Notes: generated from the letters alone by a model not told the origin. A stretch of DNA of 64,000 nucleotides from Neisseria bergeri (GCA_003044455.1 POWY01000002.1:62001-126000); one strand, 5' to 3'; shown: positions 1 through 10,839, numbered from the stretch's first letter. Numbers and translations: made by a program.

Positions 1-869
<869 letters not shown>

Positions 870-886
870 TTCAAGCCGTCTTTATT

Positions 887-931
887 AAAATGCCGTCTGA
901 AACCCGATTTTAAGGTTTCAGACGGCATTTT
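887..931. terminator. Paired uptake-sequence terminator between guaB and rnr
   Basis: An 18-bp perfect inverted repeat (887-904 and 914-931) contains ATGCCGTCTGAA on each arm, with A and T runs at the outer ends. It can terminate in both directions, which suits the convergent guaB and rnr genes, and it also serves as a DNA uptake sequence pair. Confidence 0.85.
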
Positions 932-1057
932 TAAATTTACCGAGAATAATAACCTACCTGATAAAACAGATAGGCCATAGAAAGATAGGCAACTGTGTCA
1001 TGGCAGGCATGGCTTGGGATTTTTCTTAAACGCTTCTACTGCCCGCTCCAACCCGTA

Positions 1058-3448
1058 TTATTTACCTTTCGTTTTTTTTATTTTAATCGAAACCGATTTT
1101 TTTGCCTTTTTCTTCGGCAGCGCGGCAACAGACTTACCTCTTTCCTTTGCCTTGCAGTCTCGGGCTGCTTTTTTCTTTGCAACAGTTTTCAGCTTGCTTT
1201 GCCCAACCGCCTTTGCCGGCTTGGCATATTGGGATGATTTAATCTTCCGCCGCCTGCCCGCAACTCCTCCTGAAATCAAAATAAAATCGATTTTACTGGT
1301 ATTCAAATCAGCACGGGCAACTTTAACGGTAACCCTATCCCCCATGTTGAAACGGATTCCGCTGCGTTCGCCTTCTATCGCCATGATTTCGGGGCGGAAA
1401 TTGAAATAGTCTTCGCCCAAATCGCTGATGTGTACCAAGCCGTCAATGTGGATGCCGTCCAAGGTAACGAAGAGGCCGAAGTTGGTCATGCCGGAGATTT
1501 TGCCTTCGAATATTTCGCCAACTTTATCGCGCATATAATAGGTTTTCAGCCAGTTTTCCACGTCGCGGCTGGCGTCGTCGGCACGGCGTTCGCAAAACGA
1601 AGTATGCACGCCCAAAGCCTGCCAGCTTTTGTTTGGCGTGTAGGTCTGCTTGTCCAATACAGCTTTGATGGCGCGATGGACGGTCAGGTCGGGATAGCGG
1701 CGGATGGGGGAAGTGAAGTGGGCGTATGCTTCATAAGCCAAACCGAAATGCCCTTCGCAATGCGGTTCGTAAACCGCCTGCTGCATGGAGCGCAACATCA
1801 TGACTTGCAGCAATTCGGCATCGGGTCTGCCTTTGAATTGTTCGGCAAGCGCGGCATAGTCTTTCGGCGTCGGGTTGTTGCCGCCGCCAAGTTGAAGCCC
1901 CAACAGACCGAGCTGCTCGCGCAGGGTGGCGAGTTTTTCGGGCGTGGGACCCAAATGGTTGCGGAACAAAGCCGTATGTTTGTTTTTCAGCAAAAACTCT
2001 GCCGCGCAAACATTCGCCGCCAGCATACATTCTTCAATCAGCTTGTGGGCATCGTTGCGGACGACGGGGACGATTTTTTCAATTTTGCCGTTGTCGTCGA
2101 AAAGCATTTGGGTTTCGACGCTTTCAAACTCCACCGCGCCGCGTTCGAAGCGTTTTTTCTGAAGGATTTTGAAGAGTTTGTAGAGGGTGTCGATTTGGGC
2201 TTTGTGCGGATGGTCGAGGCCGTCTGAAATCCAATCCCAGACTTGATTGTAAGTCAGACGGGCATGAGAGCGCATCACGGCGGGGTAGAAGCGGTATTCT
2301 TTAATATTGCCCGCATAAGTGATGACCATATCGCACACCATACACAAACGCTCGACATCGGGATTGAGCGAGCAAATGCCGTTGGACAGGTTTTCCGGCA
2401 GCATCGGAATCACACGGCGCGGGAAGTAAACACTGGTGCTGCGTTCCTGTGCGTCCGTATCGATAGCGTCATCGGGGCGGACATAATGGCTGACATCAGC
2501 AATCGCCACAACCAGACGGTAATTGCGTCCGACTTTTTCAGCAAACACGGCATCGTCGAAATCGCGCGCCGTTTCGCCGTCTATCGTTACCAAAGGCAGG
2601 TCGCGCAAATCGACGCGGCCTTTCAAATCGCTTTTGCGTACATGGTCGGGAATTTTTTTTGCAGCTTTGGCACACGCTTCGCTGAATTGGTGTGGTAAAT
2701 GGTGTTTGCGCACGGCAATTTCGATTTCCATGCCGCTGTCGGCATAATCGCCCAATACTTCAATGATTTTCGCTACGGCTGGGCGGTTTTGCTCAGGATA
2801 AGTCTCGATTTCGCCGACGATGACCTGACCGATTTCGGGTTTGAAATGCGCGACGCTGTCAGGTTCCAAGACGATGCTTTGATTCAAGCGTTTATCTTCC
2901 GCTTCCAAAATCGCTACGCCGCGATCCATATAGAAACGGCCGACCACTTTGCTTTGCGCGCGTTCTACAATATCCAAAACCGTACCTTCGCGGCGGCCTC
3001 TGCGGTCGATACCGGCGGGGCGGACGGTAACAATGTCGCCGTGCATGATGCCGCGCATTTGGCGTTCGTATAAAACGAAATCGCCGTCTTTGGTGGGTGT
3101 GAGCGGTACGGCGAAGCCGAAACCGTCCTTATGCGCCTCGACGCGGCATTTTACCAAATCCAATTTGTCCGCCGCGCAAACCGCGCCCCTGCGGTTGATT
3201 AAAACCTGACCGTCCCGCGCCATCGCTTTCAGACGACGTTCGAAAAATTCGTACTCTTCTTCCTTAATCGACAATTCGCGTGCCAAAGCTTCAATCTTGG
3301 ACGGTACGCCTTCACGTTCAAGCAGCTCGACAATCCATTCCCTACTTGGCAAGGGATGTTCATAACACTGTTTCTCCCGACTCAAAAACGGGTCTTTTTC
3401 CCGTAAATTTAAATATTTAATATTTTTGTTCATTTTGACCGTTGACAT
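1058..3448 (-). CDS. rnr: Ribonuclease R (3'-5' exoribonuclease)
   Basis: This is a processive hydrolytic 3'-5' exoribonuclease that degrades structured RNA and acts in RNA quality control. The 796 residues match the usual length. An N-terminal helix-turn-helix-like region (about 35-90) is followed by cold-shock-type RNA-binding domains, then the RNB catalytic domain with DGETARDFDDA around residue 290 (metal-binding aspartates), and an S1 domain near 645-725 (GMTNFGLFV). The tail of about 70 residues is rich in Lys, as in RNase R rather than RNase II. ATG at 3448 is used here. A second ATG six codons in (3433) is possible, and neither has a good ribosome site. The -35 box of the divergent tRNA promoter overlaps the start codon region. 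Confidence 0.95.
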   Translation of the reverse strand: MSTVKMNKNIKYLNLREKDPFLSREKQCYEHPLPSREWIVELLEREGVPSKIEALARELSIKEEEYEFFERRLKAMARDGQVLINRRGAVCAADKLDLVKCRVEAHKDGFGFAVPLTPTKDGDFVLYERQMRGIMHGDIVTVRPAGIDRRGRREGTVLDIVERAQSKVVGRFYMDRGVAILEAEDKRLNQSIVLEPDSVAHFKPEIGQVIVGEIETYPEQNRPAVAKIIEVLGDYADSGMEIEIAVRKHHLPHQFSEACAKAAKKIPDHVRKSDLKGRVDLRDLPLVTIDGETARDFDDAVFAEKVGRNYRLVVAIADVSHYVRPDDAIDTDAQERSTSVYFPRRVIPMLPENLSNGICSLNPDVERLCMVCDMVITYAGNIKEYRFYPAVMRSHARLTYNQVWDWISDGLDHPHKAQIDTLYKLFKILQKKRFERGAVEFESVETQMLFDDNGKIEKIVPVVRNDAHKLIEECMLAANVCAAEFLLKNKHTALFRNHLGPTPEKLATLREQLGLLGLQLGGGNNPTPKDYAALAEQFKGRPDAELLQVMMLRSMQQAVYEPHCEGHFGLAYEAYAHFTSPIRRYPDLTVHRAIKAVLDKQTYTPNKSWQALGVHTSFCERRADDASRDVENWLKTYYMRDKVGEIFEGKISGMTNFGLFVTLDGIHIDGLVHISDLGEDYFNFRPEIMAIEGERSGIRFNMGDRVTVKVARADLNTSKIDFILISGGVAGRRRKIKSSQYAKPAKAVGQSKLKTVAKKKAARDCKAKERGKSVAALPKKKAKKSVSIKIKKTKGK

Positions 3449-3469
3449 TCTTTTTATGACCTATATAAT
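3442..3469 (+). promoter_or_regulatory. Strong sigma-70-type promoter of the tRNA cluster
   Basis: TTGACA at 3442-3447 and TATAAT at 3464-3469 are both perfect consensus hexamers separated by 16 bases, followed by a GC-rich discriminator (gcgac). The promoter lies 52 bases before the first tRNA and points at it. A consensus promoter with a GC-rich discriminator is typical of stable-RNA genes under stringent control. Confidence 0.8.
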
Positions 3470-3521
3470 AGCGACTTCTTTGCGGAAGGACACTGTACCG
3501 CAAAACAGTAAATAAAGCAAA

Positions 3522-3608
3522 GCCCGGGTGGCGGAATTGGTAGACGCGCTAGCTTCAGGTGCTAGTATCCTCACGGGTGTGGAAGTTCGAGTCTTCTCCC
3601 GGGCACCA
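3522..3608 (+). tRNA. tRNA-Leu (CAG)
   Basis: This is an 87-base class II tRNA with encoded CCA. The acceptor arms GCCCGGG and CCCGGGC pair perfectly. The anticodon loop is TTCAGGT (anticodon CAG) on a CTAGC/GCTAG stem, with a long variable arm (cctcacgggtgtgg) and a TTCGAGT T-loop. It is the first gene of a Leu-Leu-Ser cluster behind the promoter at 3442-3469. Confidence 0.96.
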
Positions 3609-3643
3609 AATCAAATGCTTTGCTTTATTTCAATATTTAGATT

Positions 3644-3730
3644 GCCCGGGTGGCGGAATTGGTAGACGCGCCAGCTTCAGGTGCTGGTATCCTCACAGGT
3701 GTGGAAGTTCGAGTCTTCTCCCGGGCACCA
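3644..3730 (+). tRNA. tRNA-Leu (CAG), second copy
   Basis: This near-identical copy of the preceding tRNA has the same 87-base length, anticodon CAG and encoded CCA. The anticodon stem differs by a compensated base-pair change (CCAGC/GCTGG instead of CTAGC/GCTAG), and the variable arm has one substitution. The compensation shows that both copies are under selection to fold. A 35-base spacer separates them. Confidence 0.96.
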
Positions 3731-3768
3731 AATAACAAATTGTCCCGATTGGGATAATTTCCGCCATT

Positions 3769-3859
3769 AGAGAGGTGGATGAGTGGTTTAAGTCGCACGC
3801 CTGGAAAGCGTGTATACGTGAATAGCGTATCGAGGGTTCGAATCCCTTCCTCTCTGCCA
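3769..3859 (+). tRNA. tRNA-Ser (GGA)
   Basis: This 91-base class II tRNA has acceptor arms AGAGAGG and CCTCTCT, discriminator G, encoded CCA, and anticodon loop CTGGAAA (anticodon GGA) on an ACGC-type stem. It has a long variable arm (tatacgtgaatagcgtatc) and a GTTCGAATC T-loop. It is the last gene of the cluster and is followed directly by a terminator hairpin. Confidence 0.95.
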
Positions 3860-3865
3860 AATACG

Positions 3866-3896
3866 AATCCCAAGCTTTTACAGTTTGGGATTTTTT
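3866..3896 (+). terminator. Rho-independent terminator of the tRNA cluster
   Basis: AATCCCAA (3866-3873) pairs with TTGGGATT (3885-3892) around an 11-base loop and runs straight into a T tract. It lies seven bases after the tRNA-Ser CCA end. Confidence 0.8.
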
Positions 3897-4089
3897 ATTA
3901 TTCAAACAATAATTTCATTGGGAAAACCTGTTATTGTCTATAATCGTCATCAACCGTTTACAACTATCTGTTACCGTTTTTTGTGGTATGTTTTGCGGTA
4001 TGTTTTACCCTCTTCCTAAGCCTGTAAGGACTAAAAAGGTGTATCCCTTCAAACGGCATTGTTCGACATGCTGCAAACCGAAAACCGAT

Positions 4090-4662
4090 ATGGCTGCACC
4101 GCATCTCAATCCGACCAACCTTTCCGAATACATCAGAACCTTAAAACGTGATTTGCCGTTCGGGGTTTCTGTTGCGGGCGAAGGGCTGCTGTTCCGGCAT
4201 TCCGTTCTGCGCGGCAGGTTGTTTCAGCCGCTGCTTGCGCTGTTTTTCGGTCTGCTGCTTTGGATGGGCGGCGGAAACCAGTTGCTCGAATGGGGTGTTC
4301 CTCCCGTATCCGATTCGGTTTACAGCGTCTTGACGGCGGGTTTTTCCGTGTTTTGGATGTGGCGCATGGAGCGTTGGTGGTATGCGCTGACGACGTGCAA
4401 ATCGGTTTATATCGATGATAAGGAACTGGTTGTTTATGGTGCGTTCGGGCGTGTCCGTTATCGCGGCAGGCATGATGCGGCATATTCCGTCCATGTGCTT
4501 CCGCATTCCCTCTACCAATGGCTGACCGGAGGCGTTGCGCTGCTGACCGGCCCGAGCGGACGCGGTGTGTGGACGGGCATCGTTTTGGGGCTGCACCGCC
4601 ATAACCTCGGTGCGACGCTGGCGCGGAAAACGCTGGCAGACCTGCCGGAGCAGCATCCTTAA
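4090..4662 (+). CDS. Conserved hypothetical membrane protein
   Basis: I do not recognise the function. From ATG 4090 the protein has 190 residues. Two hydrophobic segments (about 41-62 and 76-98, the second rich in Trp and Met) form a membrane hairpin, and a basic soluble C-terminal half follows. Two membrane helices with a small beta-rich tail resemble bacterial PH-like membrane proteins, but that is only a guess. The frame is open 52 codons further upstream to an ATG at 3934. That extension looks random, with Cys-rich and aberrant composition, so I reject it. The gene sits alone between the tRNA cluster and aspA. Confidence 0.7.
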   Translation: MAAPHLNPTNLSEYIRTLKRDLPFGVSVAGEGLLFRHSVLRGRLFQPLLALFFGLLLWMGGGNQLLEWGVPPVSDSVYSVLTAGFSVFWMWRMERWWYALTTCKSVYIDDKELVVYGAFGRVRYRGRHDAAYSVHVLPHSLYQWLTGGVALLTGPSGRGVWTGIVLGLHRHNLGATLARKTLADLPEQHP

Positions 4663-4809
4663 GACGCGGCACTTCTGCGTTCAGACGGCATTGTTCTTGA
4701 AAACACCATAGACAATACCGCCCAACTGGTATAGTGTTCGTCCTACTGCGGCATCTTTCCGATGACGCATTTTTTCAATATTAATTATCCGACTTACAAA
4801 GGTAAAAAC

Positions 4810-6207
4810 ATGACTGTCCGTATCGAACACGACTTATTGGGCGACCGCGAGATTCCCGCCGAAGTATATTGGGGCATCCACACTCTGCGCGCCATTGAAA
4901 ACTTTAAAATTTCCACACAAAAAATTTCCGACGTGCCGCAGTTTGTCCGCAGTATGGTGATGGTCAAAAAAGCGACCGCGCAGGCAAACGGAGAATTGGG
5001 TGCAGTAAAACCCGAAATCGCCGCCGCCATTGAAAAGGCTTGCGACGAAGTTCTGCTGAACAACCGCTGCCTCGACCAATTCCCGTCCGACGTGTATCAG
5101 GGCGGCGCAGGTACTTCGGTCAATATGAACACCAACGAAGTCATCGCCAACCTTGCATTGGAAGCCTTGGGATATGAGAAAGGCCGCTACGACATCGTCA
5201 ATCCGATGGATCACGTCAACGCCAGCCAATCCACCAACGACGCCTATCCCACGGGCTTCCGCCTTGCCGTGTATTACAGCATCGGCGAATTGCTGGAAAA
5301 ACTGACCGTATTGAAAAACGCCTTTGCCGCCAAAGCCGAAGAATTTAAAGACGTTTTGAAAATGGGCCGCACCCAGCTTCAAGATGCCGTACCGATGACG
5401 GCCGGACAAGAGTTTCAATCTTTCCAAGTATTGTTGGAAGAAGAAATCCTCAACCTCGACCGCACCCGCCAACTGCTCTTGGAAGTCAATTTAGGCGCAA
5501 CGGCAATCGGCACGGGCGTGAACACGCCCAAAGGCTATGCGGAACTGGTGGTCAAAAAACTCTCCGAAGTCAGCGGCTTATCTTGCAAACTGACTGAAAA
5601 CCTGATCGAAGCGACCTCCGACTGCGGCGCATATGTAATGGTACACGGCGCATTGAAACGCACGGCGGTCAAACTCTCCAAAATCTGCAACGACTTGCGC
5701 CTGCTCTCTTCCGGCCCGCGTGCCGGCTTGAAAGAAATCAACCTGCCCGAATTGCAGGCCGGTTCTTCCATTATGCCCGCCAAAGTCAATCCCGTGATTC
5801 CCGAAGTGGTCAACCAAGTCTGCTTCAAAGTCATCGGCAACGACACCACCATCACTTTCGCCGCCGAAGCAGGTCAGTTGCAACTGAACGTGATGGAGCC
5901 GGTCATCGCCCAATGTATGTTTGAAACCATTTCCCTCTTGGGCAATGCCGCAGTCAACCTGTCCGACAAATGCGTCAAAGGCATTACGGTCAACCGCGAA
6001 ATCTGCGAGCGGTATGTCTTCAACTCCATCGGGCTGGTTACTTATCTGAACCCATATATCGGACACCACAACGGCGATTTGGTCGGCAAAATCTGCGCCC
6101 AAACCGGCAAAGGCGTGCGTGAGGTCGTTTTGGAACGCGGGCTGTTGAGCGAAGAAGAACTCAACCGCATCCTCTCTCCTGAAAACCTGATGAACCCCCA
6201 TCTGTAA
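4810..6207 (+). CDS. aspA: Aspartate ammonia-lyase (aspartase)
   Basis: The enzyme reversibly converts L-aspartate to fumarate and ammonia. The 465 residues belong to the fumarase/aspartase superfamily. Visible are the STNDAYPTG substrate motif near residue 140 and the signature loop [11 protein letters not shown] at about 318-328, whose serine is the catalytic base. ATG 4810 is preceded by AAAGG seven bases away and matches the family start ([16 protein letters not shown]). An upstream in-frame ATG at 4762 lacks support. Upstream, TGGTATAGT (4727-4735) looks like an extended -10, but no matching -35 is evident. Confidence 0.95.
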   Translation: MTVRIEHDLLGDREIPAEVYWGIHTLRAIENFKISTQKISDVPQFVRSMVMVKKATAQANGELGAVKPEIAAAIEKACDEVLLNNRCLDQFPSDVYQGGAGTSVNMNTNEVIANLALEALGYEKGRYDIVNPMDHVNASQSTNDAYPTGFRLAVYYSIGELLEKLTVLKNAFAAKAEEFKDVLKMGRTQLQDAVPMTAGQEFQSFQVLLEEEILNLDRTRQLLLEVNLGATAIGTGVNTPKGYAELVVKKLSEVSGLSCKLTENLIEATSDCGAYVMVHGALKRTAVKLSKICNDLRLLSSGPRAGLKEINLPELQAGSSIMPAKVNPVIPEVVNQVCFKVIGNDTTITFAAEAGQLQLNVMEPVIAQCMFETISLLGNAAVNLSDKCVKGITVNREICERYVFNSIGLVTYLNPYIGHHNGDLVGKICAQTGKGVREVVLERGLLSEEELNRILSPENLMNPHL

Positions 6208-6217
6208 CGTTGCAGAC

Positions 6218-6258
6218 AAATGCCGTCTAAAGCAGGAATGTTGCTTCAGACGGCATTT
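6218..6258. terminator. Imperfect paired uptake-sequence terminator
   Basis: The arms at 6218-6234 and 6242-6258 form a 17-bp stem with one mismatch. The left arm reads GCCGTCTAAA, a decayed uptake word, while the right arm is perfect. It separates the convergent aspA and the EamA-type gene. Confidence 0.75.
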
Positions 6259-6278
6259 TGTTATATCAATCAGCCGGA

Positions 6279-7154
6279 TTATATGCCGAACAGTGCCTTG
6301 ACTTCCCCCCAATAAAACAGGCAGGCGATAGAACACAGTGCCAACACGATTCCCGCCGTATTGATTGTGTTGATTTTTTCCTTAAAAAACAGTGCGCCCG
6401 AAAGCGTACCCAAAACAATCACACCGATATTCATACCGGCAAAAACCAAGGTTGGATTATCCTTCATCATTTGGTGCGCGGTGATGTAGGTTACGATATT
6501 CATGAAGTTCAAACCGCCCAATAGTGCGCCGCCAACCACACTCTCAATGCGCCATTTGACTGATTTGGACAATAGGTAGGCAAATATCAAAATACCGGAC
6601 AAAGCAAATGCAATCAGCAGGTTGCCCGCAAATGCCGTGCCGCTTTTGGCAAGCTGCTTAAACAAGATATCGATAGTGCCGTAACCTGCCCACACGCCCA
6701 GCAGCAATACCGCCTGCCGCCACGCGCTGCCTAATTTTTTGCCACCGCCGTGTTTCCAAAGCAGACAGAACAGCGCGGCAAAGGCGAGGCACAGCCCGAT
6801 TAGTTTGCCTTCGCTGAGTTTTTCGCCAAACAGCGTCAGTGCGGCAACAATCGGCAAAAACAGCGACAAACGCTGCGCCGCGTCGGATTTGACGATACCG
6901 GCGGCTTCTACGGATTTGCCCATAATGACAAATACGGACGGCAGCAGCACGCCCAAAGCGGCAAACAGCCACCATGTCGGCAAAAATGCGCCGATATTGC
7001 CGACATCCGGCTTCAATACCAGCAGGGTCAGTATGACCGCGACCACATAATTGACGGCGACCGCCTGCGCGATGTCGATTTTTTTCTTCCTTGCCATTTT
7101 CAGCAAAATGGAAACCGACACGCTGAACACGATGCTGATTAACAGGTAAGCCAT
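6279..7154 (-). CDS. EamA/DMT-superfamily transporter
   Basis: This inner-membrane protein of about 291 residues has roughly ten hydrophobic helices and short loops, the drug/metabolite-transporter fold, so efflux or uptake of a small metabolite is likely. The substrate cannot be told. Helices start at residue 2 (AYLLISIVFSVSVS), and a short Lys-rich loop (ARKKK) follows. ATG 7154 is chosen because the helix pattern begins there and the codon follows the TAG of the upstream J-domain gene by one base, suggesting translational coupling. A 31-residue upstream extension overlaps that gene and is discarded. It is the last gene of a ybaK, J-domain, EamA operon. Confidence 0.85.
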   Translation of the reverse strand: MAYLLISIVFSVSVSILLKMARKKKIDIAQAVAVNYVVAVILTLLVLKPDVGNIGAFLPTWWLFAALGVLLPSVFVIMGKSVEAAGIVKSDAAQRLSLFLPIVAALTLFGEKLSEGKLIGLCLAFAALFCLLWKHGGGKKLGSAWRQAVLLLGVWAGYGTIDILFKQLAKSGTAFAGNLLIAFALSGILIFAYLLSKSVKWRIESVVGGALLGGLNFMNIVTYITAHQMMKDNPTLVFAGMNIGVIVLGTLSGALFFKEKINTINTAGIVLALCSIACLFYWGEVKALFGI

Positions 7155-7155
7155 A

Positions 7156-7848
7156 CTATATCCATTTCTCAGGTGCGACCGCCCTGCCGTCGTTGAAGCG
7201 TATAAAGCCGGCGATAATGCGGTAGAAATACCAGACGGTCGTTGCAATAATAATCAGTACGCCGATGCCGAAACGGGCAGTCAGCGCGCCCACAAGATAA
7301 AGCCAAAATGTGCGCCAAAAGGTTTTAATCAGGTATTCGGTATGTGCGGCATAGATAATGCTGTCCAAACTGTTCCGTTTCATATAGGCGAGAATCACGC
7401 CGACTATGGGCATAAACTGCATGATTGCACCCAAACCGAACAGGATGTAGGCGGCGAGGACATAGTTGCGTCCGCTTCCGCCGCCGGACGGTTCGTAAGC
7501 ATGGCGCGAACGTGAAGCCTGCCGTTCAAACGCCCGTCCGAACGCCTGTTCGCGGCGCATCTGTTCGCGGTAAAACTGCTCCCTGCGCGCCTGTTCGCGG
7601 CGGAATGCCTCTTCCTGCCGCTCGCGTTCATTATGCCGTCTGAAGGATGCGTCGTATTGCGTCCGTTTCGACAGGTCGGAAAGCGTATCGTAAGCCCGTT
7701 GGATTTCTTTGAATTTTTCTTCAGCCTGCGGATTGCCCGGATTGCGGTCGGGATGGTATTTCATCGCCAGCTTGCGGTAGGCGCGTTTGATTTCGTCCGC
7801 CCCCGCCTGCGGCGACACGCCCAATACGGCATACAAATCTTTGTCCAT
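7156..7848 (-). CDS. J-domain (DnaJ-type) membrane protein
   Basis: The first 70 residues are a J domain with the HPD tripeptide (KYHPDRNPG, about residues 31-39), which stimulates the ATPase of an Hsp70 partner. A highly charged Arg/Glu/Gln coiled region (about 70-110) with repeated RREQ units follows. The C-terminal half carries two or three hydrophobic segments. It has no zinc finger or substrate-binding domain, so it is not canonical DnaJ but a membrane-anchored co-chaperone. AAGGAG lies five bases before ATG 7848. The gene overlaps nothing and ends one base before the transporter start. Confidence 0.88.
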   Translation of the reverse strand: MDKDLYAVLGVSPQAGADEIKRAYRKLAMKYHPDRNPGNPQAEEKFKEIQRAYDTLSDLSKRTQYDASFRRHNERERQEEAFRREQARREQFYREQMRREQAFGRAFERQASRSRHAYEPSGGGSGRNYVLAAYILFGLGAIMQFMPIVGVILAYMKRNSLDSIIYAAHTEYLIKTFWRTFWLYLVGALTARFGIGVLIIIATTVWYFYRIIAGFIRFNDGRAVAPEKWI

Positions 7849-7870
7849 ATTGCTCCTTTATACTCCCCCG

Positions 7871-8350
7871 TCAAACCGCCGCCTGTATTGTTTTCGGGTT
7901 CAAAATATTTAAATCTCCGGGACGGATGCCGATAATGAACCCGCGTTTTCCGCCATTGATATAGATGGTTTCCAAATCCATCACCGACTGTTCGACGTAA
8001 ATATCCAACTTTGTCCTGATGCCGAACGGCGTTGTGCCGCCGACCAGATAGCCCGTCCACTTGTTTGCCTGCGCGGGCGTGGCGGGTTCGATGTGTTTCA
8101 CACCCAAATGCCGTGCCAGATTACGGGTTGAGATCTGTTTGTCGCCGTGCATCAAGACAATCAGCCCCTTACCATTTTCATCTTGCAAAACAATGGTTTT
8201 AATGACCAAGTGTTCGTCTTTGCCGAACAATCGGGAAAACTGCGCCGTGCCGCCGTGTTCCTCATAGGCATAGGTAAAAGGTTCAAATTCGATGCCGTTT
8301 TCACGCAAAACGCGCACGGCAGGTGTTATCGGATAAGTGTGTTTACTCAT
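7871..8350 (-). CDS. ybaK: YbaK-type Cys-tRNA(Pro)/Cys-tRNA(Cys) deacylase
   Basis: This 159-residue YbaK/ProX-like editing domain hydrolyses mischarged aminoacyl-tRNA in trans. The conserved Lys in KTIVLQDENGK, the GGTTPFG loop (about residues 105-111) and the GKRGF segment are typical of the family. The gene is followed after 22 bases by the J-domain gene on the same strand, so they are probably co-transcribed. Function is inferred from the family. Confidence 0.88.
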   Translation of the reverse strand: MSKHTYPITPAVRVLRENGIEFEPFTYAYEEHGGTAQFSRLFGKDEHLVIKTIVLQDENGKGLIVLMHGDKQISTRNLARHLGVKHIEPATPAQANKWTGYLVGGTTPFGIRTKLDIYVEQSVMDLETIYINGGKRGFIIGIRPGDLNILNPKTIQAAV

Positions 8351-8424
8351 TTTTCGTCATGCAAAACATGGAAATCGGTCAAACGCAATGTTACCATATA
8401 TCCCCTTTGTGAAAGGACGACGTG

Positions 8425-8787
8425 ATGGATATCCGATATTTCGGCACTACGCCCCGCTATTCCGAAGCGGTTTGCGCGGGCGGCTTGATTTTCTTCTCCG
8501 GCATGGTTCCCGAAAACGGTGAAACGGCTGCCGAACAGACTGCCGACGTGCTTGCCCAAATCGACCGCTGGCTGGCGGAATGCGGCTCGGATAAAGCGCA
8601 CGTTTTGGATGCGGTCATTTATCTGCGCGACATGGGCGACTATGCCGCGATGAACGAAGTTTGGGACGCTTGGGTTGCCGCCGGCAGAACGCCCGCCCGC
8701 GCCTGCGTGGAAGCGCGGCTCGCCCGTCCGGAGTGGCGCGTCGAAATCAAAATAACCGCCGTGAAGAAAGACGCGGCAACTGCATAA
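8425..8787 (+). CDS. RidA family (YjgF-type) protein
   Basis: This is a 120-residue single-domain protein of the RidA/YjgF superfamily, whose best-known members deaminate reactive enamines/imines. The characteristic C-terminal PARACVEARLA segment holds the conserved Arg, with Glu nearby. An AAAGGA ribosome site precedes. A GTG immediately before the ATG is in frame, but ATG 8425 has the better spacing. It starts 74 bases from divergent ybaK and precedes ygfZ by 30 bases. Confidence 0.85.
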   Translation: MDIRYFGTTPRYSEAVCAGGLIFFSGMVPENGETAAEQTADVLAQIDRWLAECGSDKAHVLDAVIYLRDMGDYAAMNEVWDAWVAAGRTPARACVEARLARPEWRVEIKITAVKKDAATA

Positions 8788-8817
8788 ACAGATTTCCTTA
8801 TATTTCAGAGTACGCAA

Positions 8818-9684
8818 ATGATGAAAACCTTACTGCCCTTTTTCGGCGTGGCGCGCGTCAGCGGCGAAGACCGCCAAACCTTCCTGCACGGACAGCTTTC
8901 CAACGACATCAATAATCTTCAGACTGGGCAGGCGTGTTACGCGACTTACAACACGCCCAAAGGCCGCGTCATCGCCAATATGATTGTCGTCAACCGTGGG
9001 GACGATTTGCTGCTGATTATGGCGCAAGACCTGCTTGAAGCAACGGTCAAACGCCTGCGGATGTTTGTGTTGCGTGCCAAAGTCGTTTTTGAAATCCTTG
9101 AAGATTACGCCGTCGGCGCGGAATTGGCAGCATCCGCCGAACCGCTTGCCGCGCAAGAACCCTGCCTTGCCTTTACCGCCGAATGTGTTTCAGACGGCAT
9201 CTGTTCCGTCGTCCTGCCCCATCGGGGCATTTTGCACATCGCCCCCGAAACCGCCCTGCCACCTTATGATGCCGCTGCCGAAAGCGCGTGGCGGCTGCAC
9301 GAAATCCGCAGCGGTTATCCGTGGATATGCGCGGCTACCAAAGAAACCGCCGTCGCCCAAATGCTCAACCAGCACATCATCGGCGGCGTACACTTCAAAA
9401 AAGGCTGCTACCCCGGTCAGGAAATCATCGCGCGCGCCCAATATCGCGGTCAGGTCAAACGCGGCTTGGCGGTGTTGTCGGGAAACTCGGCAGCCGAAGC
9501 GGGCATCCTGCTGACGGCGGACGGCGAAGAGGCCGGCATCGTACTCGACTGCGTTAAAGGTTCGGAAAACTTTACCGCCCTTGCCGTAATTAAATTCTCC
9601 GCCGCACAAAAAGAACTGACCGTCCCAAACGGCGGTATCTTCAAAGCGGTTCATCTCTTCTTTAAAACCGAAAATGCAGAATAA
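8818..9684 (+). CDS. ygfZ: YgfZ/GcvT-domain folate-binding protein
   Basis: YgfZ/CAF17-family proteins bind tetrahydrofolate and help assemble or repair certain Fe-S enzymes such as MiaB. The 288 residues carry the family signature KGCYPGQE near residues 195-202, whose cysteine is essential in characterised members, followed by ARAQYRG. The N-terminal LHGQLSNDI segment is also typical. The gene is linked to the RidA gene upstream. A degenerate uptake-sequence pair (9692-9722) separates it from ttcA. Confidence 0.9.
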   Translation: MMKTLLPFFGVARVSGEDRQTFLHGQLSNDINNLQTGQACYATYNTPKGRVIANMIVVNRGDDLLLIMAQDLLEATVKRLRMFVLRAKVVFEILEDYAVGAELAASAEPLAAQEPCLAFTAECVSDGICSVVLPHRGILHIAPETALPPYDAAAESAWRLHEIRSGYPWICAATKETAVAQMLNQHIIGGVHFKKGCYPGQEIIARAQYRGQVKRGLAVLSGNSAAEAGILLTADGEEAGIVLDCVKGSENFTALAVIKFSAAQKELTVPNGGIFKAVHLFFKTENAE

Positions 9685-9781
9685 GCCCTCCAATGCCGTC
9701 GGAACCTTTTTCAGACGGCATTTTAAAACCGCCCCTGTTTTCGGTTACAATGCCGCATCCCTAATTTTTCAAACCACCGCC

Positions 9782-10741
9782 ATGTCCAAAAAAACCAAAC
9801 AAGAACTGGAAAACAACAAACTCAGCAAACGCCTGCGCCACGCCGTCGGCGACGCGATTAACGATTTCAACATGATCGAGCCGGGCGACAAAATCATGGT
9901 CTGTCTCTCCGGCGGCAAAGACAGCTATGCCCTGTTAGACATCCTGCGCCAGCTCCAAGCCAGCGCGCCGATTGATTTCGAACTGGTTGCCGTCAATCTC
10001 GACCAAAAGCAGCCGGGCTTCCCCGAAGAAGTATTGCCGACTTATCTCGAAAGCATAGGCGTGCCGTACAAAATCGTCGAAGAAGACACCTACTCCACCG
10101 TCAAACGCGTATTGGACGAAGGCAAAACGACTTGTTCGCTGTGCAGCCGCCTGCGCCGCGGCATCCTCTACCGCACCGCAAAAGAATTGGGCTGCACCAA
10201 AATCGCCTTGGGACACCACCGCGACGACATCCTCGCCACCATGTTTTTAAATATGTTTTACGGCGGCAAACTCAAAGCCATGCCGCCCAAGCTGGTGAGC
10301 GATAACGGCGAACACATCGTCATCCGCCCCTTGGCTTATGTGAAAGAAAAAGACTTAATCAAATACGCCGAATTAAAGCAATTCCCCATCATCCCGTGCA
10401 ACCTTTGCGGCTCGCAGCCCAACCTGCAACGCCAAGTCATCGGCGATATGCTGCGCGATTGGGACAAACGCTTCCCCGGCCGTATCGAATCGATGTTCTC
10501 CGCCCTACAAAACGTCGTCCCTTCCCACCTTGCCGATACCGAACTCTTTGACTTTGTCGGATTGGAACGCGGTCAAAGCCTGAAACACGGCGGCGATTTG
10601 GCGTTTGACAGCGAAAAAATGCCCGAACGTTTTTCAGACGGCAGCGAAGAAGATGAGAGCGAAATCAAAATCGAGCCGCAAAAAGCCGAACGCAAAGTCA
10701 TCAACATTCTGGCGAACAAGCCGAAAACCTGCGGCGCATAA
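9782..10741 (+). CDS. ttcA: tRNA 2-thiocytidine(32) synthetase TtcA
   Basis: TtcA thiolates cytidine 32 of certain tRNAs, using ATP and an Fe-S cluster. The PP-loop SGGKDS is at about residues 43-48. Two CxxC pairs, CSLC near 117-120 and CNLC near 205-208, are the cluster ligands in the family. ATG 9782 begins the conserved [17 protein letters not shown] segment. An upstream in-frame ATG at 9674 would overlap ygfZ and read through an uptake word, so it is rejected. The tail past about residue 280 is low-complexity acidic and includes an uptake word read in frame. Confidence 0.95.
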   Translation: MSKKTKQELENNKLSKRLRHAVGDAINDFNMIEPGDKIMVCLSGGKDSYALLDILRQLQASAPIDFELVAVNLDQKQPGFPEEVLPTYLESIGVPYKIVEEDTYSTVKRVLDEGKTTCSLCSRLRRGILYRTAKELGCTKIALGHHRDDILATMFLNMFYGGKLKAMPPKLVSDNGEHIVIRPLAYVKEKDLIKYAELKQFPIIPCNLCGSQPNLQRQVIGDMLRDWDKRFPGRIESMFSALQNVVPSHLADTELFDFVGLERGQSLKHGGDLAFDSEKMPERFSDGSEEDESEIKIEPQKAERKVINILANKPKTCGA

Positions 10742-10754
10742 ACCTCCACCGTCA

Positions 10755-10797
10755 AAAATGCCGTCTGAAGCCCGTTTGGCGTTTCAGACGGCATTTT
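10755..10797. terminator. Paired uptake-sequence terminator after ttcA
   Basis: The arms AAAATGCCGTCTGAA (10755-10769) and its complement (10783-10797) pair perfectly over 15 bp with flanking A/T runs. It lies between convergent ttcA and the restriction gene. Confidence 0.85.
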
Positions 10798-10839
10798 AAA
10801 AGCCCGAAGCCGGCAGCCCGCGCCCCAGACATCTGTTCT

